This document shows, piece by piece, positions 1-8,215 of a stretch of 64,000 nt of DNA. Position numbers and translations under genes: made by a program. The stretch lies in the NCBI RefSeq assembly GCF_000420545.1, contig NZ_ATVD01000006.1, positions 1-64,000 of the forward strand. Direction: 5' to 3'. The first letter of the stretch is position 1; each line of letters opens with the position of its first letter. The DNA is from Arenimonas oryziterrae DSM 21050 = YC6267 (GTDB lineage Bacteria > Pseudomonadota > Gammaproteobacteria > Xanthomonadales > Xanthomonadaceae). Under the pieces are notes generated by a model that did not search any database, had not been told where the DNA came from, and saw only the letters and a program-made list of their open reading frames with translations.

Positions 1-1446
1 TATTGATGTTGCCGCTGCCCGAGGCTGCACCGCAGGCCGTGGTGACGGAGCCCGTGCCCGCCGTCGTAACCGCACAGGTCCAGGCACCGATCGTCAGACC
101 GGCCGGCGCCGTATCAACCACCGTGGCGGCCGTGACATCAGACGGACCATTGTTCGTGACAACAATCGTGTAGCTCGTCGCACCGCCGGCGTTGACCGAG
201 GCCGCGCCGTCCGTCTTCGTCACCGAAAGATCGGCAACGGGCGTGACGTTGTTGGTGTCGGTCGCCGAGTTGTTACCCGGCGTCGGATCCGTCGTGCCGG
301 CCGGGACTGCGACCGTCACCGTGTTCGCGATCGTGCCCGTGGCCGTGCCAGCCACAGTGGCTGCAACGGTGTAGGTGATGACGCCGCCGCTGCGCAGCGT
401 CGCCGTCGTATTGATGTTGCCGCTGCCCGAGGCTGCGCCACAGGCCGTGGTGACGGAGCCCGTGCCCGCGGTCGTGACCGCGCACGTCCACGCGCCAATC
501 GTCAGTCCGGCGGGCGCCGTATCAACCACCGTAGCGGCCGTGACATCGGACGGACCGTTGTTCGTGACAACAATCGTGTAACTGGTCGCGCCGCCGGCAT
601 TGACCGAGGCCGCGCCGTCGGTCTTCGTCACCGAGAGATCAGCAACAGGCGTGACGTTGTTGGTGTCGGTCGCCGAGTTGTTGGCCGGCGTCGGATCCGT
701 CGTGCCGGCCGGAGCCGTCACGGTCGCCGTGTTCGCGATCGTGCCCGTCGCCGTACCGGCAACGGTAGCCGCGACCGTATAAGTAACGACACCACCGTTG
801 CGCAGCGTTGCCGTCGTATTGATGTTGCCCGAGCCCGAGGCTGCGCCACAGGCCGTAGTCACAGAACCCACACCCGCGGTCGTGACCGCGCAGGTCCATG
901 CGCCAATCGTCAGACCCGCCGGAGCGGTATCGACAATCGTAGCGGCGGTGACGTCAGACGGACCGTTGTTCGTGACAACGAGGGTGTAACTCGTCGCGCC
1001 GCCCGCGTTGACCGAGGCCGCGCCATCGGTCTTGGTGATCGCAAGGTTCGCGACCGGCGTGACGGTGTTGGTGTCCGTCGCGCTGTTGTTGCCAGGCGTC
1101 GGATCGGTGGTGCCCGCCGGGACCGCCACGGTCACGGTGTTGGGGATACTGCCCGTGGCCGAACCGGCGACGGTGGCCGCGACGGTATAGGTGATCACGC
1201 CACCATTGCGCAGCGTCGCGGTGGTGTTGATGTTGCCCGAGCCCGACGCCGCACCGCAGGCCGTGGTGACCGTGCCGGTGCCCGCCGTCGTGACCGCGCA
1301 GGTCCACGCACCGATCGTCAGGCCCGCCGGGGCCGTATCGACAATGGTCGCCGCCGTAACGTCGGACGGACCGTTGTTGGTGACGACGATCGTGTAAGTG
1401 GTGGTGCCGCCCGCGTTGACCGCGGCGACGCCGTCGGTCTTGGTGA
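1..1446. repeat. Tandem 408-bp (136-codon) DUF11 repeats
   Basis: The same landmark (gttgac, coding the NAGG loop) falls at 191, 599, 1007 and 1415, an exact spacing of 408 bp each time. Three complete units and about 220 bp of a fourth are visible, and the array continues past the left edge. The units are close to identical in DNA as well as protein, with scattered third-base and a few amino acid changes, so they probably arose by recent duplication or are kept alike by gene conversion. Confidence 0.95.
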
Positions 1447-1723
1447 CCGCGAGGTTCGCGGACGGGGTGACGGTGTCGGTGTCGCTCGCCGAGTTGTTGG
1501 CGGGGGTCGGGTCGGTGATGCCGGCCGGGGCAGCAATGGTCGCCGTATTGGTGACGGAGGTCTGGGCGACTGCCAGCGTGCTGCCCAGCAGCAACGCCAA
1601 GCCGAAGAGGCTCGCGATCCAGGGGCTGCGCTTGGCAACCTTCCCTTCTTCACGCTCCCCAAAAGCGCCAATCCACAGGTGCGACAAAGCACCCGGCGTA
1701 CGGCCGACGTTGTTGCCCAGCAT
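1..1723 (-). CDS. Secreted DUF11 tandem-repeat protein, partial (C-terminus off the left edge)
   Basis: The frame is open from an ATG at 1723 to the window edge, giving at least 574 residues with no stop. A purine-rich AAGGGG sits about 8 bases before the ATG. The N-terminus has about 35 polar residues, then a hydrophobic stretch (FGLALLLGSTLAVAQ, about residues 41-55) that reads as a signal peptide after a long charged n-region. The rest is built of repeats with NLAVTKTDG, NAGGTTTYTIVVTNNGPSDV and TPANNSA motifs, which match the DUF11 conserved repeat family of Ig-like surface domains. Such proteins are usually large adhesin or surface structural proteins. Strong Ala/Thr/Val bias, few charged residues. 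The far end, where a sorting domain or anchor would lie, is not visible, so attachment and function remain open. Confidence 0.85.
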   Translation of the reverse strand, partial: MLGNNVGRTPGALSHLWIGAFGEREEGKVAKRSPWIASLFGLALLLGSTLAVAQTSVTNTATIAAPAGITDPTPANNSASDTDTVTPSANLAVTKTDGVAAVNAGGTTTYTIVVTNNGPSDVTAATIVDTAPAGLTIGAWTCAVTTAGTGTVTTACGAASGSGNINTTATLRNGGVITYTVAATVAGSATGSIPNTVTVAVPAGTTDPTPGNNSATDTNTVTPVANLAITKTDGAASVNAGGATSYTLVVTNNGPSDVTAATIVDTAPAGLTIGAWTCAVTTAGVGSVTTACGAASGSGNINTTATLRNGGVVTYTVAATVAGTATGTIANTATVTAPAGTTDPTPANNSATDTNNVTPVADLSVTKTDGAASVNAGGATSYTIVVTNNGPSDVTAATVVDTAPAGLTIGAWTCAVTTAGTGSVTTACGAASGSGNINTTATLRSGGVITYTVAATVAGTATGTIANTVTVAVPAGTTDPTPGNNSATDTNNVTPVADLSVTKTDGAASVNAGGATSYTIVVTNNGPSDVTAATVVDTAPAGLTIGAWTCAVTTAGTGSVTTACGAASGSGNIN

Positions 1724-2223
1724 CCAATTCCCCTTATCGGCAGGTAAGTCCCGGGCACAGAACCGCCCAAAAGCCTGCCGCGAACCGAAACAGCTTTAGT
1801 TTTAACTAATAGAAGGAAACGCTAGGCAAAGGCCGCATCCGGGCGAAAAGTGGCAAAAAGTGACTGCCTTCGCCGAAAAATCAAATGCTGCCGATGTTCT
1901 GGCACCGATCCGGAGACCCCTCCGAACCAGCGATCAGAAAAATATGATGCGCGTCACAGTTTTCACCCGATCTGGGCGCCCCATCACGCAACTACGAGGC
2001 GAATCACCGGATTGGATGCAAACCTGACCTAGGCGTATGCAATGGCCGTGCCATAACGTCTTCACACTCGCCTTGGCGGCGAACCGCAGGGTCTGCGTGA
2101 TGGCAACACGCGGCGGCCGGCCCCAACGCCTGGTCACAAACTGCGCAATATGATCGCCGAAAATGTGATCCAAAGCACGACCGCTCATTCCGGCCGAGGC
2201 ACCACCGGTCGCCGGACCGCCGG
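1724..2223. other. 500-bp intergenic region between trpE and the DUF11-repeat gene
   Basis: No convincing gene. The part nearest the repeat gene is AT-richer than the rest of the window (for example around 1785-1815, with a short TAGTT-TT-AACTA dyad at 1797-1808) and probably holds its promoter. A CRP-like site lies at 1943-1958. An 85-codon leftward frame starting near 2190 has no coding character and I do not call it. Confidence 0.6.
1943..1958. promoter_or_regulatory. CRP/Clp-type binding site candidate
   Basis: TATGA-N6-TCACA with A-rich left and T-rich right flanks. This is one mismatch from the TGTGA-N6-TCACA CRP consensus. It lies about 220 bp upstream of the DUF11-repeat gene start. 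In Xanthomonads the CRP homologue Clp controls many surface and secreted proteins, so the location is plausible; binding is inference. Confidence 0.4.
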
Positions 2224-3714
2224 TTATAACCCGCTCGCGGCCTGAGCGACGGCGCGGAAAAGCGCCCTGCCCTTGTTCATCGTCTCGTCCCATTCCTTCG
2301 CGGGATCGGAGTCGTAGACGATGCCTGCGCCGGCCTGCACGTGAAGACGGCCGTCCTGGATGACCGCCGTGCGGATGGCGATGGCCGTGTCGGCGTCGCC
2401 CCACCAGCCCAGGTACCCGACGGCGCCGGAATAGATGTTGCGTTTGACCGGCTCGAGTTCGCGAATGACTTCCAGGGCGCGGATCTTCGGCGCCCCGCTG
2501 ACCGTGCCGGCCGGAAAGGTCGCCTTGATCACGTCGGCAAAGCTCATGCCCGCCTGCAGCTTGCCCTGCACCTCGCTGACGATGTGCATGACGTGCGAAT
2601 AGCGCTCGATGATGAACCGGTCCGGCACCTGCACGCTGCCGGCCTGGGCGACGCGGCCGACATCGTTGCGGCCCAGGTCGATAAGCATCAGATGTTCGGC
2701 ACGTTCCTTCGGATCGGCGAGCAGTTCGGCTTCGAGCGCGATGTCTTCCTCTTGCGTCGCACCGCGCGGACGCGTGCCGGCGATCGGACGCACGGTGACG
2801 TCGCCGCCCTGCAGGCGCACCAGGATCTCCGGCGAACTGCCGACCACCTGGGTGCCGTCGAGATCGAGGAAGTACATGTAAGGCGAGGGATTCAACGCAC
2901 GCAAGGCGCGATACACATCGACCGGACGCGCGCGGAACGGTACCGACATGCGCTGGCTGAGCACCACCTGGAATACGTCGCCGGCGCGGATGTACTCTTT
3001 TGCCGTCTCGACCGCGGCGATGAATCCCTCGCGCGTGAAGCCGGAAACGAAATCCTCTTCCTTGAGCAGGGACGGATCGAGCACATCGGGATAGCTGCGG
3101 CCGGAATGGCGCAGGCGATACACCAGCTCGTCGAGGCGGCGAACGGCTTTGGAATACGCCTGCGGCACGCCCGGATCGGCATGCACCACCAGGTAGAGGC
3201 GACCTTTGAGATTGTCGAAGACGGCTACTTCTTCGGACAACATCAGCAAGGCATCGGGCGTGCCGAGCTGGTCGGGTTTTTCCGAGCCGTCGGGCATCGG
3301 TCCGTCCAGGCGCGGTTCGATCCAGCCGATCGTCTCGAAACCGAAGTAGCCGACCAGACCGCCGGTGAAGGCCGGCAGGCCGGGAATGCGCGGCACGACA
3401 AAACTCTCACGCAGGCGATCGACCTCGGCGAGCGGGTCGGCGAGTTCGCGCGTCTCGGTGATCTCGCCGTGCTCGCGCACTTCCAGCGTGTGACCGCGGA
3501 AGGAATAGATGCGCTGGGCCGGCAGACCGATGATCGAATAACGACCCCAGGTCTCGCCGCCTTCGACGGACTCGAACAGATAGGTGTGCGGGCCATCGGC
3601 CAGCTTGAGATAGACCGACAGCGGCGTGTCGAGGTCGGACAGAACTTCGCGCACGACCGGAATACGGTTGTGGCCGGCGGCGGCGAGCTGTCGGAATTCT
3701 TCGGCTGAAATCAC
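2224..3714 (-). CDS. trpE: Anthranilate synthase component I
   Basis: Makes anthranilate from chorismate and the ammonia supplied by the glutaminase TrpG, the first step of tryptophan synthesis. 496 residues, the normal family length. The N-terminal tryptophan-binding region carries LFESVEGGE (the LLES-type feedback site). The chorismate-binding domain has GTRPRGAT, HLMLIDLGRNDVGRVA, SHVMHIVSEV and the catalytic-core TFPAGTVSGAPK, ending in QAGAGIVYDSDP. The start is a GTG at 3714 (MISAEEF after formyl-Met). No trpG follows in the window, so TrpG must be encoded elsewhere. The 189-bp leader shows no Trp-rich peptide or attenuator that I can defend. Confidence 0.97.
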   Translation of the reverse strand: MISAEEFRQLAAAGHNRIPVVREVLSDLDTPLSVYLKLADGPHTYLFESVEGGETWGRYSIIGLPAQRIYSFRGHTLEVREHGEITETRELADPLAEVDRLRESFVVPRIPGLPAFTGGLVGYFGFETIGWIEPRLDGPMPDGSEKPDQLGTPDALLMLSEEVAVFDNLKGRLYLVVHADPGVPQAYSKAVRRLDELVYRLRHSGRSYPDVLDPSLLKEEDFVSGFTREGFIAAVETAKEYIRAGDVFQVVLSQRMSVPFRARPVDVYRALRALNPSPYMYFLDLDGTQVVGSSPEILVRLQGGDVTVRPIAGTRPRGATQEEDIALEAELLADPKERAEHLMLIDLGRNDVGRVAQAGSVQVPDRFIIERYSHVMHIVSEVQGKLQAGMSFADVIKATFPAGTVSGAPKIRALEVIRELEPVKRNIYSGAVGYLGWWGDADTAIAIRTAVIQDGRLHVQAGAGIVYDSDPAKEWDETMNKGRALFRAVAQAASGL

Positions 3715-3903
3715 GGGTATGTCCGTAGCGAGGTGCGGGAGGCAGCGGACGGCGCCGCCGGTTCAAAGCCATCCACCTCGCCACGGAGGGGACGCGTCAG
3801 ATCAACGCCATCCTCGCCAGGTGCGGCGGCGTGCGGCGATGGCGCGTGTGGGCGTCGGGATCATGGCCGGACTTTAACAACATCGGTCCAGGTTGGGAAC
3901 GCG

Positions 3904-4383
3904 TCAGGTCAGCGGGCTGGCGCTGACGACGATGCCGTCTTCGTCGGCGTACAGCCAATCGCCGGGGTGGATATCGGTGCCGCCGAGGCGTACCACGACG
4001 TTGCGCAGGCCCTGGCCGAGCTTCTCGGTCTTGCGCGGAGAGGTGCCGATGGCCTTCACGCCCAAGGGCAGCGCCGCGATGGCCGCACTGTCACGCACGC
4101 TGCCAAAAATCACCAGACCCGACCAGCCGTTCTTGACCGCCATCTCGGCCAGTTGGTCGCCCAGCATCGCGCGCCGCAGGGAACCACCGGCGTCGACCAC
4201 GAGCACGCGGCCATCGCCGGCCTCCATCAGGGCTTCCCGCACCTTGGAGTTGTCCTCGAACGCGAGCAGCGTGCTGACCTTGCCGTGGAAGGCGACGTTG
4301 CCGCCGAAATCATGGAACTGTTCTTCGACGACGCGCGCGAGATCGCCGTGGTCGTCGCAAAGATCGGTGGTGCGCGGGGTCAT
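3904..4383 (-). CDS. rraA: RraA-family protein (RNase E activity regulator or HMG/oxaloacetate aldolase)
   Basis: 159 residues, matching RraA length. Contains DAGGSLRRAMLGDQLAEMA and GSVRDSAAIAALPLGVKAIG, the glycine-rich and Arg/Asp residues of the RraA-like fold, and ends with DWLYADEDGIVV. In E. coli RraA binds RNase E and slows mRNA decay. Many family members with this G-D-x20-R-D pattern also show class II HMG aldolase or oxaloacetate decarboxylase activity in vitro, so the physiological role cannot be settled from sequence. It follows rpe by 40 bp, and that gap is filled by a REP-like palindrome. Confidence 0.85.
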   Translation of the reverse strand: MTPRTTDLCDDHGDLARVVEEQFHDFGGNVAFHGKVSTLLAFEDNSKVREALMEAGDGRVLVVDAGGSLRRAMLGDQLAEMAVKNGWSGLVIFGSVRDSAAIAALPLGVKAIGTSPRKTEKLGQGLRNVVVRLGGTDIHPGDWLYADEDGIVVSASPLT

Positions 4384-4405
4384 GGCCGTTCCTTGGGCGG
4401 GGTGG

Positions 4406-4427
4406 TCGCCAGCGAGCTGGCTCCTAC
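4406..4427 (-). repeat. REP-like palindrome overlapping the rpe stop codon
   Basis: Read leftward the element is GTAGGAGC followed by CAGCTCGCTGGCGA. A GTAGGAGC head with a short imperfect GCCAGC/GCTGGC hairpin is the layout of REP sequences common in Pseudomonas and Lysobacterales. The TAG in the head is the rpe stop codon (4424-4426), so the element is inserted exactly at the end of the gene. It may cap the 3' end of rpe mRNA or reduce read-through into rraA. Confidence 0.65.
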
Positions 4428-5098
4428 GGGGTTGCGGTGGCGACGGCGGCGCGCATGCGCCGAATCACGTCGGCATAGTCGGGCGCGTTGAAGATCGCCG
4501 AGCCGGCAACGAAAGTGTCGGCGCCCGCGGCGGCGATTTGCGCGATGTTGTCGGCTTTCACGCCGCCGTCGATCTCCAGGCGGATGTCGCGGCCGCTGGC
4601 GTCGATCATGCGGCGCACCGCGCGCAACTTGTCGAGCGCCGAAGGAATGAAGCTTTGCCCGCCGAAGCCGGGATTGACCGACATGATCAGCACCAGGTCG
4701 AGCTCGTCGAGCACATGCTCGAGATGCGTGAGCGGCGTCGCCGGATTGAACACCAGACCAGCTTTGCACCCCTGCGCCTTGATCAGCTGGATCGTGCGGT
4801 GCACATGCTCGCTCGCCTCGGGATGGAAACTGATCAGCGACGCGCCGGCCTTGACGAAATCGGGAACGATGCGATCGACCGGCTTCACCATCAGGTGCAC
4901 GTCGATCGGTGCCGTCACGCCGTGCTTGCGCAGCGCCTCGCAGACCAGCGGACCGATGGTGAGGTTAGGCACGTAATGATTGTCCATCACGTCGAAGTGC
5001 ACCCAATCAGCACCGGCCTTGAGCACATTGTCGACTTCCTCGCCGAGTCGGGCGAAGTTCGCGGAAAGAATGGACGGGGCGATCAGGCACTTCGACAT
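4424..5098 (-). CDS. rpe: Ribulose-phosphate 3-epimerase
   Basis: Interconverts ribulose 5-phosphate and xylulose 5-phosphate in the pentose phosphate pathway; cytosolic TIM barrel. 224 residues. Diagnostic motifs in order: [30 protein letters not shown] (metal-binding His and Asp), [27 protein letters not shown] (phosphate-contacting loop), LEIDGGVK (second catalytic Asp) and [12 protein letters not shown]. The ATG at 5098 lies 3 bases after the stop of the J-protein gene, so the two are translated together. Its own stop is part of a REP-like element. Confidence 0.97.
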   Translation of the reverse strand: MSKCLIAPSILSANFARLGEEVDNVLKAGADWVHFDVMDNHYVPNLTIGPLVCEALRKHGVTAPIDVHLMVKPVDRIVPDFVKAGASLISFHPEASEHVHRTIQLIKAQGCKAGLVFNPATPLTHLEHVLDELDLVLIMSVNPGFGGQSFIPSALDKLRAVRRMIDASGRDIRLEIDGGVKADNIAQIAAAGADTFVAGSAIFNAPDYADVIRRMRAAVATATP

Positions 5099-5101
5099 GG
5101 C

Positions 5102-5458
5102 TCAGCCTTTGCGTCGTTGCTGCTGGATGGTTTCGTAGGCGGCGTTGATCTCGCGGGCACGCGTTTCAGCGAGATCGCGGATCTCCCGCGCGGCATTGGC
5201 CACGCGATCGGGATGGTATTCGGAAATGTGGCGGCGGAAGGCCTGCTCGACCTCCTCGTCGCTGGCCGAGGGCAGCAAGCCCAGGACCGCGTACGGGTCG
5301 ACCGGTGGCGACGCGGGCGGCGGCGGATTGTCCGCGCGCGCGCGAAACAGACCCAGGTCGAACAGATGGCCGACGATCAGGCCCAGCACCATGAACTGTA
5401 CGCGCCGGGTCAGCAGCCCCAACAGAAATCCGATCGCCTTGCCGCGCCAGGGCGTCAT
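5102..5458 (-). CDS. Membrane-anchored J-domain protein (DjlA-type C-terminal domain)
   Basis: 118 residues. Residues about 8-33 are hydrophobic and form one membrane segment; a Pro-rich linker follows (PPPPASPPVDP), then a J-domain from YAVLGL to the C-terminus with the HPD triad in EYHPDRVANA. J-domains stimulate Hsp70 (DnaK) ATPase, here presumably at the inner membrane face. Compared with DjlA it lacks the central TerB-like domain, so it is a minimal membrane J-protein. Its ATG overlaps the stop of the cytochrome gene in an ATGA, and rpe begins 3 bp downstream. Partner substrate unknown. Confidence 0.85.
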   Translation of the reverse strand: MTPWRGKAIGFLLGLLTRRVQFMVLGLIVGHLFDLGLFRARADNPPPPASPPVDPYAVLGLLPSASDEEVEQAFRRHISEYHPDRVANAAREIRDLAETRAREINAAYETIQQQRRKG

Positions 5459-5766
5459 GGCCGGGATCCCGGTGCGCGCTGCTGCGCGTACCAGCGCGCC
5501 AGCGCGGCGATATCGCGCGGCTGCAGGGTGTTGGCGATCGTGTTCATCGGTACGGCCTGCCGACGGCCCTGGCGATAGGCCGTGAGCGCGTTGACCAGAT
5601 AGGTTTCGTCCTGCCCCGCCAGATGCGGCGTGCCCGCGATGCGGCTGCGGCCGTCCTCACCATGGCAGGCGACGCACTGGCCCAGTTTCGCCGGCCGCGC
5701 GGGCGCCGCAGCCAGGGCCGCCGTGGGCAGTATCAGCAATGCGGCCGCGACCAGGAAACGATGCAT
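5455..5766 (-). CDS. Small periplasmic class I cytochrome c
   Basis: 103 residues from the ATG at 5766, chosen because a clean signal peptide follows at once (MHRFLVAAALLILPTAALAA). A longer frame upstream lacks coding character. One CVACHG heme c site and a distal VPMNTIANTL methionine ligand give a mono-heme c4/c5-like fold (about 80 mature residues). It carries electrons in the periplasm; donor and acceptor cannot be read from the sequence. The start lies 76 bp from the divergent purC start, so the two share a promoter region. Stop overlaps the J-protein start by 4 bp. Confidence 0.9.
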   Translation of the reverse strand: MHRFLVAAALLILPTAALAAAPARPAKLGQCVACHGEDGRSRIAGTPHLAGQDETYLVNALTAYRQGRRQAVPMNTIANTLQPRDIAALARWYAQQRAPGSRP

Positions 5767-5842
5767 GGCTGCGATTCTACCAGCCGCCCCGCGGGGACGG
5801 CCGGTTACAATGGCGGCCTGACGCAATGCCTCCGGATCGCCC

Positions 5843-6739
5843 GTGACCACCACCCTGCACACTTCGAACCTGCCTGGTCTGCCCCTGCTCCATCGCGGCA
5901 AGGTTCGCGATGTTTACGGCCTGCCCGATCAGCGTCTGTTGATGGTCGCGAGCGACCGCCTGTCGGCCTTCGACGTCGTGCTGCCCGATCCGATTCCGGG
6001 CAAGGGCGAGATGCTGTGCCAGATCTCGAATTTCTGGTTCGCCAAGACCGCGCACCTGATCCCGAACCACCTCACGCACGAACCGGTCGCGAGCGTGTTG
6101 CCCGCCGGCACCGACGCGGCGCTGTACACGCAGCGCAGTGTGGTGACCAAGAAACTCAAGCCCGTGCCGGTCGAAGCGATCGCGCGCGGCTACATCATCG
6201 GCAGCGGCTGGAAGGACTACCAGAAGACCGGCGAGATCTGCGGCATCGCCCTGCCCGCCGGCCTGCGCCAGGCCGAGCAGTTGCCGACGCCGATTTTCAC
6301 ACCCTCGACCAAGGCAGCGGTCGGCGATCACGACGAAAACGTGAGCTTCGATGCGATCGTCGCGCAGATTGGCGGCGACCTTGCCGAACAGGTACGCGCC
6401 GCCACGCTGAAAATCTACGATTTCGCGGCGCGCTATGCCGCCGGTCGCGGCATCCTCATCGCCGATACCAAACTCGAATTCGGTCTCGACGAGAACGGCG
6501 TGCTGCACGTCATGGACGAGATGCTGACGCCCGACTCCTCGCGCTTCTGGCCGGCGGATTCATATGCGGTCGGCATCAGCCCACCCAGCTACGACAAACA
6601 GTATGTGCGCGACTATCTGGAAACGCTGGACTGGAACAAGACCGCGCCCGGACCGAGCGTTCCTTCCGACGTCATCGCCGCCACGCGCGCGAAGTACGCC
6701 GAGGCGCTGCTGCGCCTCGCCGACATCCGCATCGACTGA
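5843..6739 (+). CDS. purC: Phosphoribosylaminoimidazole-succinocarboxamide synthase
   Basis: Joins CAIR with aspartate to give SAICAR in purine synthesis. 298 residues, the longer yeast-like form of the family rather than the 237-residue E. coli form. Motifs: [66 protein letters not shown] and [13 protein letters not shown], all in family order. The start is a GTG at 5843; the nearby ATG at 5826 is out of frame. No strong Shine-Dalgarno is visible. Oriented away from the cytochrome-J-rpe operon. Confidence 0.97.
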   Translation: MTTTLHTSNLPGLPLLHRGKVRDVYGLPDQRLLMVASDRLSAFDVVLPDPIPGKGEMLCQISNFWFAKTAHLIPNHLTHEPVASVLPAGTDAALYTQRSVVTKKLKPVPVEAIARGYIIGSGWKDYQKTGEICGIALPAGLRQAEQLPTPIFTPSTKAAVGDHDENVSFDAIVAQIGGDLAEQVRAATLKIYDFAARYAAGRGILIADTKLEFGLDENGVLHVMDEMLTPDSSRFWPADSYAVGISPPSYDKQYVRDYLETLDWNKTAPGPSVPSDVIAATRAKYAEALLRLADIRID

Positions 6740-6769
6740 TCTCTGCACCGACCCGAGGAGCAACGCACC

Positions 6770-7234
6770 ATGCGCAGCGCCGATTCCCTGCTCGACCAGT
6801 ACGCCAGCGATCACCAGAACGCGTCCAATCAGTGGATCCACCTGATCTGCGTGCCGGCGATCCTGTGGTCGGTGACCGCCTTGCTGTGGTGCATTCCGGT
6901 GCCGACGAGCTATTTCAATCCCGGCACCTGGTGCGGCCTGGCGATGTTCGCCGCCTTCTCCTACTACTGGCAGCTGTCGAAGAATCTCGCGATCGGTTCG
7001 CTGCTGTGTTTTGTGGCGATCGGCTTCCTCAATCGCTGGATCATGGACCACTACGGTCTGCGCCTGCTGCTGCAATTGGGTATCAGCGTGTTCATCGTGG
7101 CCTGGATCGGACAATTCATCGGCCACAAGATCGAAGGCAAGCGACCGAGCTTCTTCACCGATCTGGTCTATCTGCTGATCGGCCCGATGTGGACGCTGGA
7201 CAAGCTCTACCGCCGGATCGGCATTGGCCGCTGA
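6770..7234 (+). CDS. DUF962 / Mpo1-like membrane protein
   Basis: 154 residues with four hydrophobic segments. The N-terminus (LLDQYASDHQNASNQWIHLICVPAI) carries the H-x3-N-x3-H-x2-G/C-like pattern of the DUF962 family, and the centre repeats QFIGHKIEGKRPSFF near the end, also typical. The yeast member Mpo1 is an iron-dependent dioxygenase that alpha-oxidises 2-hydroxy fatty acids; the conserved histidines are present here, but activity in bacteria is inference. Follows purC by 30 bp with a GAGGAG ribosome site; overlaps the next gene by 11 bp. Confidence 0.85.
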   Translation: MRSADSLLDQYASDHQNASNQWIHLICVPAILWSVTALLWCIPVPTSYFNPGTWCGLAMFAAFSYYWQLSKNLAIGSLLCFVAIGFLNRWIMDHYGLRLLLQLGISVFIVAWIGQFIGHKIEGKRPSFFTDLVYLLIGPMWTLDKLYRRIGIGR

Positions 7235-8135
7235 TCACCGCGCGGGGCTCGGCGGTCGGGATCTGTTGCTGGTCGGACTGATCTGCGTCGCCTGGGCAGG
7301 GAATTTCCTTACCTCCAAGCTCGCGCTCGCCGAGCTGCCGCCGCTGTTGTTCACGGCGCTGCGTCTGGGCGTGCTTGCGATCGCGCTGGTCGGATTTCTC
7401 GAGCGTCCGCCGGCGGGGCAATGGCCGCGCCTGATCGCGGTCGCGCTTTGCAATGGCGTGCTGCATTTCGGTTTGAGTTTCTGGTCGCTGAAGCTGTCGA
7501 CGACGATCGCATCGCCGGCGATCGTCATGCAAAGCTACGTGCCGATGGCGACTCTGCTGGCCTGGTGGCTGCTGGGTGAGCGCTTCCACTGGCGCACGGG
7601 CGCAGCGATCGCACTAAGTTTCGCGGGCGTCCTGGTGCTGGGCTTCGATCCGACCGTCCTGCAAAACCCGGCGGCGCTGAGCCTGATGCTGGTTTCGGCT
7701 TTGTTCCTGGGCCTGGGCACGGTCCTGCTACGCGGACTCAAGGGCATGGGGCCGGTCAGCCAGCAAGGTTGGGCGGCGTTGATCGGCGTGGGTCCGCTGC
7801 TCGCGTGGAGTGCGCTCGCCGAACCCGGCGGCCTTGAGATCGCGCGACATGCCAGTGGGGTCGCGTGGTTCGGCGTCGCCTACGCCGCCCTCGTCGCCTC
7901 GCTGGTCGGACACGGCATCTACTACGTGCTCATGCAGCGTCATCCGGTCGCCCAGGTCACGCCGTATCTGCTCGCGACGCCGCTCATTGCGACCGTGCTC
8001 GGCATCGTCGTCATGGACGACCGGGTCGGCCCGCGTCTATGGTTGGGCGGCGCGATGGTCCTGGGCGGCGTGCTCGTGATCGGTCTGCGCAATCTCGCCA
8101 AATCCCGCCAGCCGCCACCGGCCAGCGAACTGTAG
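7224..8135 (+). CDS. EamA/DMT-family transporter
   Basis: 303 residues and about ten hydrophobic helices in two EamA repeats (roughly 10-140 and 150-290). The pattern VAWAGNFLTSKLAL at the start, a mid-protein GERFHWRTGAAIALSFAGVLVLG and a final GGAMVLGGVLVIGL are typical of drug/metabolite exporters. The start is probably TTG at 7224, inside the end of the DUF962 gene; no in-frame ATG exists near the N-terminus. Substrate unknown. A strong terminator follows at 8168. Confidence 0.88.
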   Translation: MAADHRAGLGGRDLLLVGLICVAWAGNFLTSKLALAELPPLLFTALRLGVLAIALVGFLERPPAGQWPRLIAVALCNGVLHFGLSFWSLKLSTTIASPAIVMQSYVPMATLLAWWLLGERFHWRTGAAIALSFAGVLVLGFDPTVLQNPAALSLMLVSALFLGLGTVLLRGLKGMGPVSQQGWAALIGVGPLLAWSALAEPGGLEIARHASGVAWFGVAYAALVASLVGHGIYYVLMQRHPVAQVTPYLLATPLIATVLGIVVMDDRVGPRLWLGGAMVLGGVLVIGLRNLAKSRQPPPASEL

Positions 8136-8167
8136 TCGTCTCGCCGACGTAGCCGCGAACACCCGAG

Positions 8168-8200
8168 GAAAAAGAAAACGGGCCGAAGCCCGTTTTCTCT
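8168..8200. terminator. Bidirectional rho-independent terminator
   Basis: Perfect 11-bp arms AGAAAACGGGC and GCCCGTTTTCT around a CGAA loop, with A-rich and T-rich flanks on both sides. It lies between the converging EamA gene and the RND gene and can stop both. Confidence 0.9.
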
Positions 8201-8215
8201 CATGCGTTGAGCCGG

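Noticed and set aside
1-1446. CRISPR array
   Set aside because: The repeats are long, coding, in frame and without spacers; they are protein repeats.
1934-2404. Leftward small ORF between trpE and the DUF11-repeat gene
   Set aside because: The 5' half lies inside trpE in another frame; the remaining 85 codons have no motif, no ribosome site and ordinary random composition.
3760-3780. tRNA-like GGTTCAAAGCC near trpE
   Set aside because: No acceptor stem, D arm or anticodon arm around it; it is not a tRNA.
3715-3903. trp attenuator or leader peptide before trpE
   Set aside because: A frame with one Trp codon exists but no tandem Trp codons and no clear alternative hairpins, so I cannot support it.
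3893-5578. Rightward 561-codon frame opposite rraA, rpe and the J-protein
   Set aside because: Three real genes lie on the other strand, and the frame has no motifs or ribosome site.
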